Positions 1 through 8,015 of a stretch of DNA of 39,414 nucleotides are shown in pieces. The position numbers and the translations under genes are program-made. Location of the stretch: the NCBI RefSeq assembly GCF_000285575.1, contig NZ_HE611054.1:1-39414 (forward strand), written 5' to 3'. Position 1 is the first letter of the stretch; each line of letters opens with the position of its first letter. Origin of the DNA: Clostridium senegalense JC122 (lineage in GTDB: Bacteria > Bacillota > Clostridia > Clostridiales > Clostridiaceae). The notes beneath the pieces are model-generated. The model did no database searches. It worked only from the letters and a program-made list of their open reading frames with translations, and was not told the origin of the DNA.

Positions 1-21
1 TTTGTCGCTTATCAACGACTG

Positions 22-57
22 CTTTTTCATTCTAGCAATTTGTTTATCATTTGTCAA
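22..57 (-). promoter_or_regulatory. Strong sigma-A promoter facing out of the window, probably an rRNA operon
   Basis: On the minus strand a perfect -35 TTGACA (52-57) is followed after exactly 17 bp by TAGAAT (29-34), with the start expected near position 22. A-tracts at 61-85 lie where an UP element would be. Near-consensus hexamers with upstream A-tracts are typical of clostridial rRNA or tRNA operon promoters. No rRNA sequence is inside the window, so the downstream gene is inferred. Confidence 0.7.
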
Positions 58-85
58 CAACTTTTTTTGAACTTTTTTTCAAGTC

Positions 86-553
86 CTCGTCGCTGACGAC
101 TTACTTATAATAACACTTATTAACATAATTTGAAACATTATTTTTACTTAATAGATTAAAATTAAATTCATTTTCCACTTTATTTCTTATTAAATCTCTA
201 TTTTACTTCTATAGATATACCCGGTTAAGTTTACTTTTATTAAATATACTTTACCCTAAATAGGCTAGTTCATATATAATCTAAACTTTATATTATTTCT
301 TGTAGTTTATCTTTTTAAAATTTTTCCATGCTATGTTTTTCATTTAAGGTAAATCAATTAATGATTATATATTCATTTTTTCACATCACTATTGCTTTAA
401 TTATAAATTCTATCAACTTATATTTATATATTTTTTAAACATTTAAAATAAACTTGTACCGTTTTAAATTAAATCTCTTTTAACTAAGATTAACATATGT
501 AAAAAAACATTACATATTTATATAGTACATAAATAGTCTAATATATTTATTAA
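86..553. other. AT-rich intergenic stretch with no recognised gene
   Basis: About 470 bp between the outward-facing promoter and the terminator of the TipAS-type regulator. Both strands are full of stop codons and I see no repeat shared with the rest of the window. A short GTCG/CGAC inverted motif lies at about 88-101, just upstream of the promoter. Confidence 0.5.
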
Positions 554-591
554 AAAATCGTGTAATTCACTTTTTTGAACTACACGATTTT
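554..591 (-). terminator. Intrinsic terminator of the TipAS-type MerR gene
   Basis: An 11-bp perfect stem (554-564 with 581-591) followed on the minus strand by a run of Ts. It lies directly after the stop codon of the MerR gene. Confidence 0.85.
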
Positions 592-610
592 CAACTCCTA
601 ATTTAGTTTA

Positions 611-1768
611 TTACTTACTATTTTCAGAATAAAACTTTAGTGCTTCTCCAATAAATTTAGATGACCCACTTCCATATTTTTTATCAACTACTTCTTTAAA
701 AACAGAATCTGACAAATAGAGTTCTGCATTATAACCCAAATAATTTTCTCCCACATCTATTTTTAAAGCCTCATTCTGTTTTTTCGTCTCATTTTCAATC
801 TCTCCAACAATTTGTTGAATTTCTTTTGAAGAAGGGTCTTTACTTAAATCAGATGTAATCTTTTCATATAGTTCTTCTAATTTAGGTCGCTTATCTCCCA
901 AACATTTATTTAGAGCTTCTCCAATAAACTTAGATGCACCGTCACCATATTTCTTATCAACCTCTTTTATCCATATAGGATTACTGAATAGTCGTACCAT
1001 ATAGTACCAATAAACATCGCCATTCTCCATTTTGAAAATTTCATAATCTTTTTTAGCTGTATTTGTTATTTCTTCAGCAATTTGTTGAATCTCTTTTGAA
1101 GAAGGATCTTTACTTAAGTCAGACACAAGTTTTTTATATAGTTCTTTTAATTTAGGATGATTTCCTTCCAAACAATCTTTTTTAAACTCATCATATTGCT
1201 CTGATAAATTTATCATACCACTATTAAGATTTTTCTTTAAAGCTTTAGCATATTTTTCAATACTTCCATATTGCTTTATGGCCATTTTAGCAATTTCATC
1301 TTCATTAGCTTTAAACTTTTCAATATGTTCATTATATTTATCTATACTACCATACATTTTAATTATCTTATCTGCATGTTCTTGTTTAAACTCTTCTAAT
1401 ACATTATAATATTCACTCATATCAAATTCCTTGAAATTCATTGTACTTTCTCCTTTTAATGTTTTTTCTATAAGGTCAATTAACCCATTCAATCTTTTTC
1501 TTTTTAAAACAAGCAACTTTTTCTGATTTTTTAATGCTTGCATTTTATCAAAGTATGGACTTAACATTATTTCTTTAATTTCCTTTAAGGGTATATCAAG
1601 TTCTTTAAAAAATAAAATCTGTTGCAAATCTTTAAGGGCTTCATCATCATAAAATCTGTAGCCTACTTCTGTAACCTTACTTGGTTTTAGCAATCCAATT
1701 TCATCATAATAATGTAGTGTGCGCACACTTATTCCTGTCAAATCTGAAACTTGTTTTACTGTTCTCAT
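611..1768 (-). CDS. MerR-family regulator with duplicated TipAS-like ligand-binding modules
   Basis: The N-terminal 70 residues are a classic MerR winged helix (TVKQVSDLTGISVRTLHYYD, then GLLKPS and YRFYDD). A basic coiled-coil dimerisation helix follows (about 76-105), then an all-helical region rich in YGS-type motifs resembling the TipAS domain that binds peptide antibiotics in TipAL-type activators. Residues about 204-288 and 294-378 are clear tandem copies: both contain SDLSKDPSSKEIQQI and end in a SKFIGEAL motif, offset by 90-91 residues. This makes the protein 385 aa rather than the usual 250 or so. The start at 1768 has a GAGGTG site 6 nt upstream. Its own promoter has the 19-bp spacer used by MerR activators, so it is probably autoregulated. 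The ligand is unknown. Confidence 0.9.
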   Translation of the reverse strand: MRTVKQVSDLTGISVRTLHYYDEIGLLKPSKVTEVGYRFYDDEALKDLQQILFFKELDIPLKEIKEIMLSPYFDKMQALKNQKKLLVLKRKRLNGLIDLIEKTLKGESTMNFKEFDMSEYYNVLEEFKQEHADKIIKMYGSIDKYNEHIEKFKANEDEIAKMAIKQYGSIEKYAKALKKNLNSGMINLSEQYDEFKKDCLEGNHPKLKELYKKLVSDLSKDPSSKEIQQIAEEITNTAKKDYEIFKMENGDVYWYYMVRLFSNPIWIKEVDKKYGDGASKFIGEALNKCLGDKRPKLEELYEKITSDLSKDPSSKEIQQIVGEIENETKKQNEALKIDVGENYLGYNAELYLSDSVFKEVVDKKYGSGSSKFIGEALKFYSENSK

Positions 1769-1860
1769 TATTACACCTCAAAGTTTAAATTTAGAGCTTT
1801 CAATATTATGTAACATTCTGCTAGCCGAAAATTTTTATAATATTTCCAATCTCTATTTTT

Positions 1861-1891
1861 ATAGTACACTATCACGTGACGTTAGAGTCAA
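1861..1891 (-). promoter_or_regulatory. MerR-type promoter with 19-bp spacer
   Basis: On the minus strand TTGACT (1886-1891) and TACTAT (1861-1866) are separated by 19 bp, the over-long spacing that MerR activators correct by DNA distortion. The spacer carries an ACGTCACGT core flanked by CTCTA and TAGTG half-sites. It lies about 90 bp upstream of the MerR/TipAS start, as expected for autoactivation. Confidence 0.75.
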
Positions 1892-2079
1892 AACTTTTTT
1901 CTAAGAAATATAAAATGAATTTTCAACTCTGAAATTCTAGGACTTTTTAAAATACTATATAGTTGTTGATATTGATAAGGAATATATTTTTATCAAATCA
2001 ATAAACTATGATCATTGACAATAATATCTTTTATAAATATTATAATAGTTAAAATCTAATAAAATACAAAGGTGATAAA

Positions 2080-2529
2080 ATGGTTCATAAAATTGAAAAA
2101 GAACTAAATTTTTTACTTAGTTCAACGGATAAAATGATGTCTAATAACTTTACACGAAAACTAAAAGCAAAAGGTATTAATATTACTTTTGAGCAATATA
2201 CTCTTTTAACAATACTATGGGATAACAAAGACTTATGCCAATATAATTTAGCTAAACTAACTAATAGAGATGAAGCAAGTACATCTAGACTTATAAATAC
2301 TCTTATAAAAAATGGGTTTATAATTCGTCAAAGTTGTATAACAGACAAAAGAATACGAAGGATAAAACTCACAGAAAAAGGTGAAGCCATTAAAAATACC
2401 GTTTTAGATATATCTAATCAATGCTTAAATGAAACAATCACTGGTATGTCACAAGAAGAATTTGCAGCTGGAATAAAATTTTTAGAAAACATACGAAAAA
2501 ACCTAGATAACAATAGTTCTAAGGAATAA
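2080..2529 (+). CDS. MarR-family transcriptional regulator
   Basis: 149 aa, the usual MarR length. Helices at both ends would form the dimer interface. The central winged helix is visible as the stretch around YTLLTILWDNKDLCQ, then LAKLTNRDEASTSRLINTL, and the wing DKRIRRIKLTEKG, which is the MarR signature. The start has an AAGGTGAT site 3-8 nt upstream. It converges with the flavodoxin-fold oxidoreductase gene and shares a bidirectional terminator with it. MarR proteins commonly control redox or drug-response genes; whether this one acts at the twin operator upstream of the oxidoreductase is an inference. Confidence 0.9.
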   Translation: MVHKIEKELNFLLSSTDKMMSNNFTRKLKAKGINITFEQYTLLTILWDNKDLCQYNLAKLTNRDEASTSRLINTLIKNGFIIRQSCITDKRIRRIKLTEKGEAIKNTVLDISNQCLNETITGMSQEEFAAGIKFLENIRKNLDNNSSKE

Positions 2530-2584
2530 ACCCTTAATAAAATCTAACTAAATAATATTAAATGATATATTTTTTAATATATTA

Positions 2585-2619
2585 TAAAAGCCTTAGTCAT
2601 GTTAAGACTAAGGCTTTTA
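2585..2619. terminator. Bidirectional terminator between convergent genes
   Basis: A perfect 14-bp stem (2585-2598 with 2606-2619) with a 7-nt loop and A/T-rich flanks on both sides, placed between the stops of the MarR gene and the convergent oxidoreductase gene. Confidence 0.85.
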
Positions 2620-2629
2620 CTATTTTATA

Positions 2630-3148
2630 TTATACTTTTAGCATATCAGAAAGTTTTTCTGCACTGACTTTGATTTCTTCATCAGTTAATTTATGTGTAC
2701 TATATAAAACATATGGTGGCAAATATTTCATTCCAGTAAAAATAGCCATATTTTGTAGTGGTTTTGTTAACTCACTTATTGAAAAGTTTTGATATCCTCC
2801 AGCTTGATATCCTTCTTTAGAACCTCCAGCTGAAATTGCTAACATAAATTCTTTTCCTTTTAATTTATTCCCATTAGGTCCATGAGAAAAACCAAAAGCA
2901 AAAACTTCATCTTGCCATTGTTTTAAAAATGAAGGTATACTGTACCAATAAAATGGAAATTGAAATACTATTCTATCATGCTCTTCTATTAACTTTTGCT
3001 CTGAACTAACATCTATTTTACCATCTTTATAAAGCTTATAAATTTCATGTACAGTTATATCATCCTCTTTTCCTAATGCTTGTCCCCACATTTTATTAAC
3101 CTTTGACTTATCAATATTAGGATGTGCTAAAATTACTAATGTTTTCAT
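2630..3148 (-). CDS. NAD(P)H oxidoreductase, flavodoxin-like fold (KefF/MdaB-type)
   Basis: 172 aa. The N-terminus KTLVILAHPN is the first strand and phosphate loop of the flavodoxin-fold quinone reductase family. The conserved FQFPFYWYSIPSFLKQW segment (about 86-102) and the GGS loop near residue 126 (SAGGSKEG) complete the FMN-binding signature. Members are cytoplasmic FMN enzymes that reduce quinones or other electrophiles with NAD(P)H. Start at 3148 with AAGGAG 9 nt upstream. The promoter lies between two copies of an ACTTG-N6-CAAGT operator, so the gene looks tightly repressed and inducible, probably by a MarR/HxlR-type sensor of reactive compounds. Confidence 0.88.
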   Translation of the reverse strand: MKTLVILAHPNIDKSKVNKMWGQALGKEDDITVHEIYKLYKDGKIDVSSEQKLIEEHDRIVFQFPFYWYSIPSFLKQWQDEVFAFGFSHGPNGNKLKGKEFMLAISAGGSKEGYQAGGYQNFSISELTKPLQNMAIFTGMKYLPPYVLYSTHKLTDEEIKVSAEKLSDMLKV

Positions 3149-3175
3149 AATAATCTCTCCTTATCTTTTGTTAAA

Positions 3176-3234
3176 TTACTTGCATAAACAAGTTTTAATT
3201 TATTATAAATCACTTTACTTGTTTATGCAAGTAA
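3176..3234 (-). promoter_or_regulatory. Promoter bracketed by twin operators of the oxidoreductase gene
   Basis: On the minus strand TTGCAT (3225-3230), a 17-bp spacer and a perfect TATAAT (3202-3207). An 18-bp perfect inverted repeat (3176-3193 and 3217-3234) flanks the -10. Each arm is itself a dyad, ACTTG-N6-CAAGT. One arm covers the -35, the other lies just downstream of the start point, a clear repression layout. Confidence 0.8.
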
Positions 3235-3288
3235 ATATATATTGGTAATTTATTCCTATTAACATTTTTAATATTTATCTCATGACTA

Positions 3289-3443
3289 TAGTGAAACAAG
3301 CTCTCATTTGAATTTATTCAATAACTTTAAAATATTTTCATATAAGATATAGTGTTCAATTCTAAGTAATTCGGAGCATGTCTCACTATTTTAGGTATCC
3401 AAGTTTTGGAATGGGTAATTTAAAAAGTCAACTTTGAACCCTA
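3289..3443 (-). mobile_element. 155-bp TA-flanked MITE, copy A
   Basis: One of three copies of exactly 155 bp in this window (others at 15296-15450 and 28190-28344). It has TAG(T/G)G...CCCTA ends and TA on each side (3287-3288 and 3444-3445). It carries no open reading frame and is divergent from the other two by scattered substitutions only. A second end-like sequence TAGGGAAACAA follows immediately at 3446. Confidence 0.85.
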
Positions 3444-3543
3444 TATAGGGAAACAATCTCAAACAAAAATTTATAAATAAAAAACCTCCTCCTCTCAGAT
3501 TTGGTTTTCTCCTATTTATTAAATATATAAATTCTTACTCCTT

Positions 3544-3864
3544 TTAAAAGGTTAAAAGACAAATTGCAATTAAAATTATTGTTGATACTGCCAAAAAGCT
3601 CAAAGAAACTCCTGCCTTCTTTTTTCTTGATTCCATTATCAATCTATCTGCATTACTCATAAAAGATGGATATTTTCTTCTACCAATCAAATATAGTAAT
3701 AATCCACCGCCTCCATTTCCACTCAATGAAAAAATCCCCCAAAACTTTGGATGTTTTAATCCTCTGCTTATAGCATCAAGTTCTGTCATTTTAAAAACCT
3801 GATAGGCAAGGGTTGATGCTCCTAATATTGCAATAAACATTAATACAATTAAATACCAACTCAT
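3544..3864 (-). CDS. Small membrane protein, unknown function
   Basis: 106 aa. A hydrophobic segment at the N-terminus (WYLIVLMFIAILGASTLAY), a glycine-rich middle (SGNGGGGLLLYLIG) and a C-terminal hydrophobic helix (AVSTIILIAICLLTF) suggest two to three membrane passes. The start has AGGGGGA 7 nt upstream. It is 10 bp downstream of the XRE/membrane gene and co-transcribed with it. I do not recognise the family. XRE regulators with C-terminal membrane helices next to small membrane proteins recur in Firmicutes, so a linked sensing role is plausible. Confidence 0.75.
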   Translation of the reverse strand: MSWYLIVLMFIAILGASTLAYQVFKMTELDAISRGLKHPKFWGIFSLSGNGGGGLLLYLIGRRKYPSFMSNADRLIMESRKKKAGVSLSFLAVSTIILIAICLLTF

Positions 3865-3874
3865 ATAAATCCCC

Positions 3875-4282
3875 CTAAAACTTCTTAATTATCTGATAGA
3901 ATAATGCCGTTGTACTCAATATACAGATTGACGCACTACCTATAATCATATAATTATTTTTTGCTATCACACTATTTAAAAACATAAATAAAATTAACAA
4001 TACTCCATTTAATCCAATAGCCATGAGCAGCTTTTTATTACTACTCACAACATCTGTGCTTTCCTCTAAATGTTTCATCATGTTCGAATCTCCTTTCAAT
4101 AATTCGTCCAGACTGATACTATAGAGGTCGCTTAACTTAATTACACTTATAATATCTGGATAAGATTTTTCATTCTCCCAGTTTGATATTGTTTGTCTAG
4201 AAACCTGTATTTCCTCTGCAACTTTTTCTTGAGTTAACCCAGAATCTATTCGCGCTTTTTTTAATTTACTTCCAACCTCCAT
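3875..4282 (-). CDS. XRE-family HTH regulator with C-terminal membrane segments
   Basis: 135 aa. Residues 1-60 are a Cro/C1-type HTH (GLTQEKVAEEIQVSRQTISNWE, then SYPDIISVIKLSDLYSISLDELL). After a short linker come two hydrophobic segments (LLMAIGLNGVLLILFMFL and a second near the C-terminus), so the repressor is probably membrane tethered. Start at 4282 with AAGGAG 8 nt upstream. Two TTTTACATGG motifs in its own upstream region are probable binding sites. First gene of a two-gene operon. Confidence 0.85.
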   Translation of the reverse strand: MEVGSKLKKARIDSGLTQEKVAEEIQVSRQTISNWENEKSYPDIISVIKLSDLYSISLDELLKGDSNMMKHLEESTDVVSSNKKLLMAIGLNGVLLILFMFLNSVIAKNNYMIIGSASICILSTTALFYQIIKKF

Positions 4283-4334
4283 AAAACTGCTCCTTTCACT
4301 AACATCTTGTCATGATTAAATGTATTGGTCTATC

Positions 4335-4392
4335 AAAATTCTTTTACATGGCGTTTTTTTCTATGTCAAAATAATTTTACATGGCCATTTTA
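4335..4392. promoter_or_regulatory. Repeated TTTTACATGGC sites, candidate XRE operators
   Basis: The sequence TTTTACATGGC occurs twice upstream of the XRE gene, at about 4342 and 4376. The second copy forms a near-perfect dyad, ATGTcAAAATaATTTTaCAT. The tandem placement and dyad fit autorepression, but no binding data exist. Confidence 0.5.
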
Positions 4393-4619
4393 CAAGCTTT
4401 TTCCTAATTGCAACTGAAAAAATGTCCTAATATATACCCTTACTACTTATCTTAAATAAACATCACATTATCTATCACTATAATATCATTTATAAATAGT
4501 ATGTTTAAATTATTAAAATGCATATTTAATTAGTTATACAAATCTATTATTTGTTTTTAATCTTGATTAGTTCCATTTTTGGTATTAATATTATAAGTAG
4601 TAACAAAAGGAGGCCTATT

Positions 4620-5131
4620 ATGAATGATATAAATAAAATAATGTTAAACCCTATTCGTATGCGAATTATTCAAACAATGTCTACTAGTAAAAGTAGTACT
4701 GCTTCTGAACTTTGTGAAAAAATTAAAGATGTACCACGTACAACAATGTATCGTCATATAAATACTTTAATTGATAATAATATTTTATCTATTGTATCAG
4801 AAAAAAAATTAGAGGAAGTATAGAAAGAACTCTTACTTTAAATATTACAGAAATTACAAAACATAATACTATAGAAAATGCTGACGAAAATGCTTTTGGA
4901 TTTCTAATGAACACTTACTCAAAGTTTCATAATTATTTCAACAATAAGAACAGTAACCCCGGAAAAGATAAAGTATTTTTAAATAACACAATATTAATGA
5001 TGAGTGATATTGAATTCGATAAATTTTTAGAAGAATTACATGAGCTTATTTTAAAATACAACTTTGACTCATCTAAAGTAAGAAAAGCAAGAGATATTTC
5101 AATTATCTCCTCTCCTAACTGTGAAAATTAA
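4620..5131 (+). pseudogene. Winged-helix (ArsR-like) regulator split by a frameshift in an A8 run
   Basis: The ATG at 4620 follows AGGAGG. The first 60 residues are a winged helix (IMLNPIRMRIIQTM, then PRTTMYRHINTLIDNNIL). The frame ends at 4823, but a -1 shift at the eight As (4801-4808) restores ...SEKKIRGSIERTLTLN... and a continuous C-terminal half to 5131, giving about 170 aa. The wing motif RGSIERT is expected in this family, so the two pieces are one gene. It is either a pseudogene, a sequencing error (A8 instead of A9) or a slippage gene. The alpha/beta hydrolase follows 50 bp downstream in the same direction and is probably its operon partner. Confidence 0.8.
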
Positions 5132-5181
5132 AATATGTAAGCTATTGTAAGCGAATTTAAAATGAAAAGAGGAAAATTACT

Positions 5182-6132
5182 ATGAAGATATTATATATAA
5201 TAATTGTATTAATTGCAGTATTTATGCTAATTGGTTCAATTCTACATTCTATCTATTTTAGAAGTAAGCTAAATCAAATAAAACCTTATGGACAACTTAT
5301 TGGTGTGGATGACGGAAAAGTGCATATCTATTCAATGGGAAATGGTAAAAAAACAATTGTATTGCTTCCAGGTATGGGTATCCCCCTTCCATCTGCTGAT
5401 TTCGGTCCACTTATGCGTAAATTAAGCGAAAATTATACAGTTGTTTGTGTTGAATATTTTGGTGTAGGTTTTAGTAGTGAAACCTCAAAACCTCGTACTA
5501 GTAAAAATTATGTTGAAGAAACAAGGACTGCACTTAGTAAAGCAGGGTTTAAAGCTCCATATATTTTAATGCCTCATTCTATATCAAGTGTTTATAGTGA
5601 ATACTATGCATCAAAATATCCTGAAGAAATTGAGGCTATTATATCTCTTGATGGAACATCTACTGCATATTATGATAAAATGCCATCTTTTTTAAGATAT
5701 ATACTTCCAATTGCAAAAGTTCAGCAAGTTATAGGTATTACTTCAATAATCGCACATCTAACTGGAAATAAAAAATCACTTTTTAAGATTGGATATACAA
5801 AAAAAGAACTAAATGACATTGCTCTATTTGCAGGTTTTTCAATAAATAATACTCTTTTAGAACAAATATTAAATTCTGGTGAATTTATAAATGAAACTAT
5901 GAAATTACCATTTCCTAAATCTGTATCCTATTTTAAAGTAATTTCTAAACAAACTTATGAAAAACCTAACAAACAATTGAAAATTACCCCTCAAGAATAT
6001 CAAATTCAACATCTAAAACGAGTTGGTGAACATGCAAAATATGAAATACTTGAGGGCAGTCATTTTATTTATCTAAATAATATTGATAAAATTACAGAGA
6101 TTACTGATAATTTTCTACTTAAGATTAATTAA
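5182..6132 (+). CDS. Membrane-anchored alpha/beta hydrolase
   Basis: 316 aa. An N-terminal signal anchor (about residues 3-24) would place the catalytic domain outside the membrane. The fold is recognisable from KKTIVLLPGMGIP (oxyanion loop, about 57-69) and VEYFGVGFS (strand 4 region). The nucleophile is probably Ser133, in PHSIS instead of the usual GxSxG. A candidate acid is Asp157 (SLDG) and the general base the His in EGSHFIY near the C-terminus. The substrate cannot be told from sequence. Start at 5182 with AGAGG 9 nt upstream. It follows the frameshifted HTH gene. Confidence 0.85.
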   Translation: MKILYIIIVLIAVFMLIGSILHSIYFRSKLNQIKPYGQLIGVDDGKVHIYSMGNGKKTIVLLPGMGIPLPSADFGPLMRKLSENYTVVCVEYFGVGFSSETSKPRTSKNYVEETRTALSKAGFKAPYILMPHSISSVYSEYYASKYPEEIEAIISLDGTSTAYYDKMPSFLRYILPIAKVQQVIGITSIIAHLTGNKKSLFKIGYTKKELNDIALFAGFSINNTLLEQILNSGEFINETMKLPFPKSVSYFKVISKQTYEKPNKQLKITPQEYQIQHLKRVGEHAKYEILEGSHFIYLNNIDKITEITDNFLLKIN

Positions 6133-6139
6133 TATAAAA

Positions 6140-6167
6140 AACCGTATCATTTACTTATGATACGGTT
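6140..6167 (-). terminator. ACCGTATCAT-type hairpin terminator
   Basis: An 11-bp stem (6140-6150 with 6157-6167) around TTACTT, followed by T6 on the minus strand. It is one member of a dispersed family of near-identical hairpins (also 8834 and 12660) and probably ends leftward transcription from the radical SAM gene. Confidence 0.75.
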
Positions 6168-6209
6168 CTATGTAACTAATATACTCAAACTTAGTCATCA
6201 AAGCTACAC

Positions 6210-6290
6210 TTTAATCTTCATCTACAGTATTAATAGCTTCCAATCCATTTTCTAAAATAAATAGCAACTTTTTATATCTAATGAATTAAG
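6210..6290 (-). pseudogene. Possible C-terminal coding remnant
   Basis: On the minus strand a short open stretch reads SLDIKKLLFILENGLEAIN, then TVDED and a stop at about 6210. The composition is protein-like, but there is no start and stops lie just upstream. It may be the tail of a lost gene. Weakly supported. Confidence 0.25.
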
Positions 6291-6362
6291 TGTTCATTTT
6301 CTTAAATTCCAATTGTAAACACACTCAATTTATAAATGATAGAAAGATAAAAATTCCACCAC

Positions 6363-7709
6363 CTACTTTATACAATAAGCTAACCATCTAAAAAATCTTC
6401 CTATATTTTTAAAAGAAAATATATTGCATAATAATTCAGTCAGCTTTCCAAACTTCCTATAAAAGAAATTAAATGCCAAAAACGGAATCCATTGACTTTT
6501 AAACTTTGGTAGTCTTTTTATTATATTTTTAACCGTGTATACTTCTTTATATATCCATAAATAGCCATTATATAATTCTTCTGCTGTCATGTTTTTTGGC
6601 TTATATACCACATGTGCAGTATTATAATTGGATAAATTATAATCTACAATTCTATTTTTCTCCATTAATGATGAGTATAACTTTGTACCAGGATATGGAG
6701 TAAGGATATGTGAAGTTACTGTCTCTATCTTATTTTTAACTATCCATTCTAATGTATTCTTAAATACAGAGACATCATCTTCATCTAATCCAAAAACAAA
6801 ACTTGCATTTATCATTATCCCTCTTTTATGAATTTCATCTACAAGTTTTTCATATCTGGTTACACTATTTTGCACCTTATGCACACTATCTATTGACTTA
6901 CTATTTATACTTTCAAATCCTATAAATAGACTTTGACAACCAGCCTCCTTCATTTCATCTAATAATTCAGGCATGTCTACTATATTAGAAGTAACTGCTG
7001 CGTTCCACTTCAGTTTAAGAGGTTTTATTTCCTTCAATAATTTTTTTGTCCATTTAGGATTTCCAATAAAATTATCATCAATAAACATTATATGCCTTGT
7101 TTTTAATGCATTTATATCTTTAATTACATCTTCTATAGGCCTATTAATATAAGTTTTAAGTGCATCTTTGCAGCTATTATAGCAGAAATCGCATTTAAAT
7201 GGACATCCTCTACTTGTACTAATTATATTCGTATATAAATATTTTTTATTATCTATAATGTCATAGTGAGGTGATATTATTTCTTTTCCAGAAATATTTC
7301 CCATATCATAATATATCTTCTTAAGTGAATTATTTTCTTTATCCTTAAGGATTTTTGTCCAAACTCTTTCAGCCATTCCCACACATATTGCATCAAAACT
7401 ATTAAGAGCGCCCTCTGGATCAGCTGTAATATGGATACCTCCTGCAATTACTGTTACACCACGATTTCGGAACTCCTTTGATATTTCCACCGCTCTATTC
7501 ATAACGTCTACAGTTACGGTTATTGCTATCAAATCCACAGGTTCATCAAAGTCTATCTTTTCAACATTTTCATTTTCAATAATGATTTCGTGTTCTTTCG
7601 GCGTAAGATTTGCTATTGTTAATAAAGCTAATGAAGGCGACATTCTTGTTTTTAACTTTGTATCCATAGGTCTTGGCAGCATTTCAGGTTGAATTAATTT
7701 TATCTTCAT
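6363..7709 (-). CDS. B12-binding-type radical SAM enzyme
   Basis: 448 aa. The N-terminal 150 residues resemble a cobalamin-binding Rossmann domain (SLALLTIANLTPKEHEIII, VDLIAITVTVDVMNRAVEIS, VTVIAGGIHITADPE). The radical SAM core follows with CPFKCDFC at residues 169-176, giving the Cx3Cx2C cysteines for the 4Fe-4S cluster, then HIMFIDDNF and GCQSLFIGFES. The C-terminal 60 residues are basic and hydrophobic. This architecture is shared by methyltransferases and ring-forming enzymes of the BchE/P-methylase group; the substrate is unknown. Start at 7709 with AGGAGG 6 nt upstream. It is monocistronic here; no biosynthetic partner is adjacent. Confidence 0.88.
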   Translation of the reverse strand: MKIKLIQPEMLPRPMDTKLKTRMSPSLALLTIANLTPKEHEIIIENENVEKIDFDEPVDLIAITVTVDVMNRAVEISKEFRNRGVTVIAGGIHITADPEGALNSFDAICVGMAERVWTKILKDKENNSLKKIYYDMGNISGKEIISPHYDIIDNKKYLYTNIISTSRGCPFKCDFCYNSCKDALKTYINRPIEDVIKDINALKTRHIMFIDDNFIGNPKWTKKLLKEIKPLKLKWNAAVTSNIVDMPELLDEMKEAGCQSLFIGFESINSKSIDSVHKVQNSVTRYEKLVDEIHKRGIMINASFVFGLDEDDVSVFKNTLEWIVKNKIETVTSHILTPYPGTKLYSSLMEKNRIVDYNLSNYNTAHVVYKPKNMTAEELYNGYLWIYKEVYTVKNIIKRLPKFKSQWIPFLAFNFFYRKFGKLTELLCNIFSFKNIGRFFRWLAYCIK

Positions 7710-7795
7710 AGATTACCTCCTCAAACAAACTTTAATCATCATTTAGCTAATCTAATTACAATACTCAACTTCCTATCATTTTTTAACTATATCCC

Positions 7796-8005
7796 TTATG
7801 AATCATTTCTATATTCTAAAATATCACCTGGTTGGCAATCCAACGCTTTGCATATTGCCTCTAAAGTTGAAAATCTAATAGCTTTTGCCTTTCCATTTTT
7901 CAATATAGAAATATTTGCCATGGTTATTCCAACCTTTTCTGTAAGTTCTGTTACACTCATTTTCCTTTTAGCTAACATCACATCAATATTGATTATAATC
8001 GCCAT
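7796..8005 (-). CDS. Small XRE/Cro-type HTH regulator (YozG-like)
   Basis: 69 aa, almost all HTH: MSVTELTEKVGITMANISIL is the recognition unit, followed by FSTLEAICKALDCQPGDIL, the diagnostic end of this compact family. Start at 8005 with GAGGT 8 nt upstream. It lies 10 bp after the DUF2975 membrane protein; this pair (membrane protein followed by tiny HTH) is a recurrent Firmicute two-gene unit. Confidence 0.88.
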   Translation of the reverse strand: MAIIINIDVMLAKRKMSVTELTEKVGITMANISILKNGKAKAIRFSTLEAICKALDCQPGDILEYRNDS

Positions 8006-8015
8006 ATTATTTACC

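Noticed and set aside
1719-1904. Open frame on the plus strand across the MerR promoter
   Set aside because: It overlaps the MerR start and its 19-bp-spacer promoter, has no ribosome binding site and no protein-like features.
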